This document shows, piece by piece, positions 62,720-64,000 of a DNA stretch of 64,000 bases (its first letter is position 1; each line of letters opens with the position of its first letter). Made by a program: the position numbers and the translations under genes. This DNA comes from CAIZGX01 sp044371675 (lineage in GTDB: Bacteria; Bacteroidota; Bacteroidia; Flavobacteriales_D; Sanyastnellaceae). The notes under the pieces are model-generated. The model saw nothing but the letters and a program-made list of their open reading frames with translations. It did not search any database and was not told where the DNA came from. The stretch is taken from assembly GCA_044371675.1 (NCBI GenBank), contig JBILTF010000001.1, positions 1 through 64,000 of the forward strand, written 5' to 3'.

Positions 62720-63852
62720 ATGTGCAGTGCTTGATCGTAGGCATACATGAATTGTTTTCCAACCGATTCGTATGAAAAATAATTCGTAGCATAATAAGAA
62801 ATTTCGTAGCGATTTACCTCATTCATTTCGCTGTGAGATTCACTCAATGCATTTAATAGTTGCTCTTCATTTTTAGCATCAATGAGTTTGTTCCATTTAG
62901 AAGAGCCCATGTGCTCTGCAATTCCGCCAACACGTGTTGCAATAACATTCATTCCACTGGCCATAGCTTCAATCATAACCAAAGGCAAATTTTCGTAGTT
63001 GCTGAACAACACAAAGGTGTGCGAAGCGTTCATTTTTTCTGCGACTTCCTCTTGATTCAACGACCCGAAAAAGGCGATACTGCTTGAGCGTATGCCTATT
63101 TCCAAACTTCTTTTTTTCCAATGTTGAATATCACCGTCGCCGCCAAGTTCTAAGATAACGTCTTCCGTTTGGTCAGAGAATATCTTCCAAGTGCTAAGAA
63201 TTCCTTCAATGTTTTTATGGTCGTTGTCGAGATGTGAAAGATGCACATACGTATGCACCAAATTCTTCTTTTCAATCTTAAAATATGCTGTGTTTACAAC
63301 GTTTGGAACAGTGACCGATGGTCTGTTGAATCCAAAAGTGCGCATGGCTTTTTCGAGTTGAAATGTGACGGGTAAGAGAAGTTTGGATCTGTTCGCAATG
63401 AAACGTATGTAGCTTTTTATGCGGAAGGAAAGAGGCGAACGTTCATTAGGGTGGTAGCCTGTCCAGTTTTCTGAAATGACAAACGGTATCTTCCATTTTT
63501 GTCGGATGAAAAGTGCTTGCCATCCTTCAGGCCAAACCATATTCAACTGCACGATATCTGGTTTGTTTTGGTTGAAATTGATGTGAGCGATTCCTATTTT
63601 TAAAGCTTGAATTCTGTTTCGAAACAACATGCCGTTTGAACCGTAGTAAACCCGAACTATGCGCACATTTCCTTCTATCTCGTCTTCAATCTCGAAAGCG
63701 CTAGTCTTATTGTTTTTTGAAAGGTAAAGCACAGTGACCTTTGCAAAGAGCGCAACAGCCTCGGCATGACGCTGAACAAAATTCCCAAGGGTAGGGTGGG
63801 TTTTACTCGGAAACCAACTGCTTAGAAAAAGGACATGAAGCTTTTTTTTCAC
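62716..63852 (-). CDS. Glycosyltransferase family 4
   Basis: The 378 residues start with VLFLSSWFPSKTHPTLGNFV, typical of GT4 enzymes. The C-terminal GT-B domain has GGDGDIQHW and the E-x7-E motif in ENLPLVMIEAMASG with TRVGGIAEHM. The start is not certain: GTG at 63852 suits the family, while TTG at 63873 is an alternative upstream. TGAATTTG, one mismatch from a -7 box, lies 13 bases before the GTG. The sugar donor and acceptor are unknown. Confidence 0.88.
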   Translation of the reverse strand: MKKKLHVLFLSSWFPSKTHPTLGNFVQRHAEAVALFAKVTVLYLSKNNKTSAFEIEDEIEGNVRIVRVYYGSNGMLFRNRIQALKIGIAHINFNQNKPDIVQLNMVWPEGWQALFIRQKWKIPFVISENWTGYHPNERSPLSFRIKSYIRFIANRSKLLLPVTFQLEKAMRTFGFNRPSVTVPNVVNTAYFKIEKKNLVHTYVHLSHLDNDHKNIEGILSTWKIFSDQTEDVILELGGDGDIQHWKKRSLEIGIRSSSIAFFGSLNQEEVAEKMNASHTFVLFSNYENLPLVMIEAMASGMNVIATRVGGIAEHMGSSKWNKLIDAKNEEQLLNALSESHSEMNEVNRYEISYYATNYFSYESVGKQFMYAYDQALHI

Positions 63853-63890
63853 TGCTGCAAGATACAAATTCAAAAAAATACTCAGGGGTA

Positions 63891-63923
63891 TTTGTTCAAA
63901 TAGAAGTTATGTGTTTATCTTTA
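63891..63923 (+). promoter_or_regulatory. Probable promoter of the tRNA-His gene
   Basis: TTTG at 63891-63894 and TATCTTTA at 63916-63923, one mismatch from TAnnTTTG, are 21 bases apart. The box ends 13 bases before the tRNA. Confidence 0.45.
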
Positions 63924-63936
63924 CGCCCTCTTAGAC

Positions 63937-64000
63937 GGTGGTTTTAGCTCAGTTGGTTAGAGCATCAGTTTGTGGTTCTGAGGGTCGTGGGTTCGAATCC
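63937..64000 (+). tRNA. tRNA-His (GTG anticodon), 3' end beyond window
   Basis: The D arm GCTC-AGTTGGTTA-GAGC, anticodon loop TTGTGGT with anticodon GTG, variable loop and the T arm start GTGGG-TTCGAATCC are visible. An extra G precedes the acceptor strand, as expected of the G-1 of tRNA-His. About 15 bases, including the end of the acceptor stem, are cut off. The closing pair of the anticodon stem appears to be T-T. Confidence 0.92.

Noticed and set aside
1..64000. Mobile elements, prophage or CRISPR arrays
   Set aside because: No transposase, integrase, phage structural gene, terminal inverted repeats or regularly spaced direct repeats were seen.

Overview
The window looks like a chromosomal segment of a gliding-type Bacteroidota, most likely a member of Flavobacteriales (a Crocinitomicaceae- or Fluviicola-like organism is a guess). 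The grounds are a complete gldKLMN cluster preceded by a PorP/SprF gene, secreted proteins with type IX secretion (T9SS) C-terminal domains, TonB-dependent receptors with N-terminal carboxypeptidase-like domains, many copies of the Bacteroidota -7 promoter box TAnnTTTG close to start codons, a general lack of Shine-Dalgarno (SD) sequences, and a carotenoid/bacillithiol gene complement usual for the group. No insertion sequence, prophage or CRISPR array was seen, and coding density is high.

Region 1 (1-6252): a truncated sigma-54 activator gene and miaB on the minus strand, divergent from topA and a ureohydrolase-like gene whose metal ligands are partly lost. Region 2 (6453-12363): porP/sprF-gldK-gldL-gldM-gldN, the T9SS outer-membrane ring and inner-membrane motor, closed by a strong terminator. 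Region 3 (12429-21425): an ABC-F ATPase convergent with secA, then nrdB-nrdA for a class Ia ribonucleotide reductase. Region 4 (21547-35908): a TonB receptor paired with a T9SS-secreted esterase-like protein that lacks its nucleophile. On the minus strand follows a second module of TonB receptor, 1397-residue secreted protein and PorV-like barrel, then greA and a HIT protein.

Region 5 (36149-42870): two small secreted proteins, glyA, an OstA/LptA-like gene whose signal peptide lies upstream of any standard start codon, purA, and a TlpA-like thioredoxin. Region 6 (42919-47499): a minus-strand operon of a DUF4476 protein with Asn-rich repeats, a CsgG-like lipoprotein and two LPP20-type lipoproteins. 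This is the best candidate for an undescribed envelope assembly. Region 7 (47622-55161): saccharopine dehydrogenase-like gene, a small secreted protein, ispH, mutL, two tandem rhomboids and a membrane-anchored endonuclease/exonuclease/phosphatase protein.

Region 8 (55151-59716): a compact carotenoid operon, crtI-crtB-unknown-idi-crtZ-crtYcd, predicted to make zeaxanthin; ispH in region 7 supplies the same isoprenoid precursors. Region 9 (59797-64000): a LysM/M23 peptidase, bshB1 for bacillithiol, a flippase and a glycosyltransferase for surface polysaccharide, and the start of a tRNA-His gene cut by the window end. Several convergent gene pairs touch or overlap with no room for an intergenic terminator.
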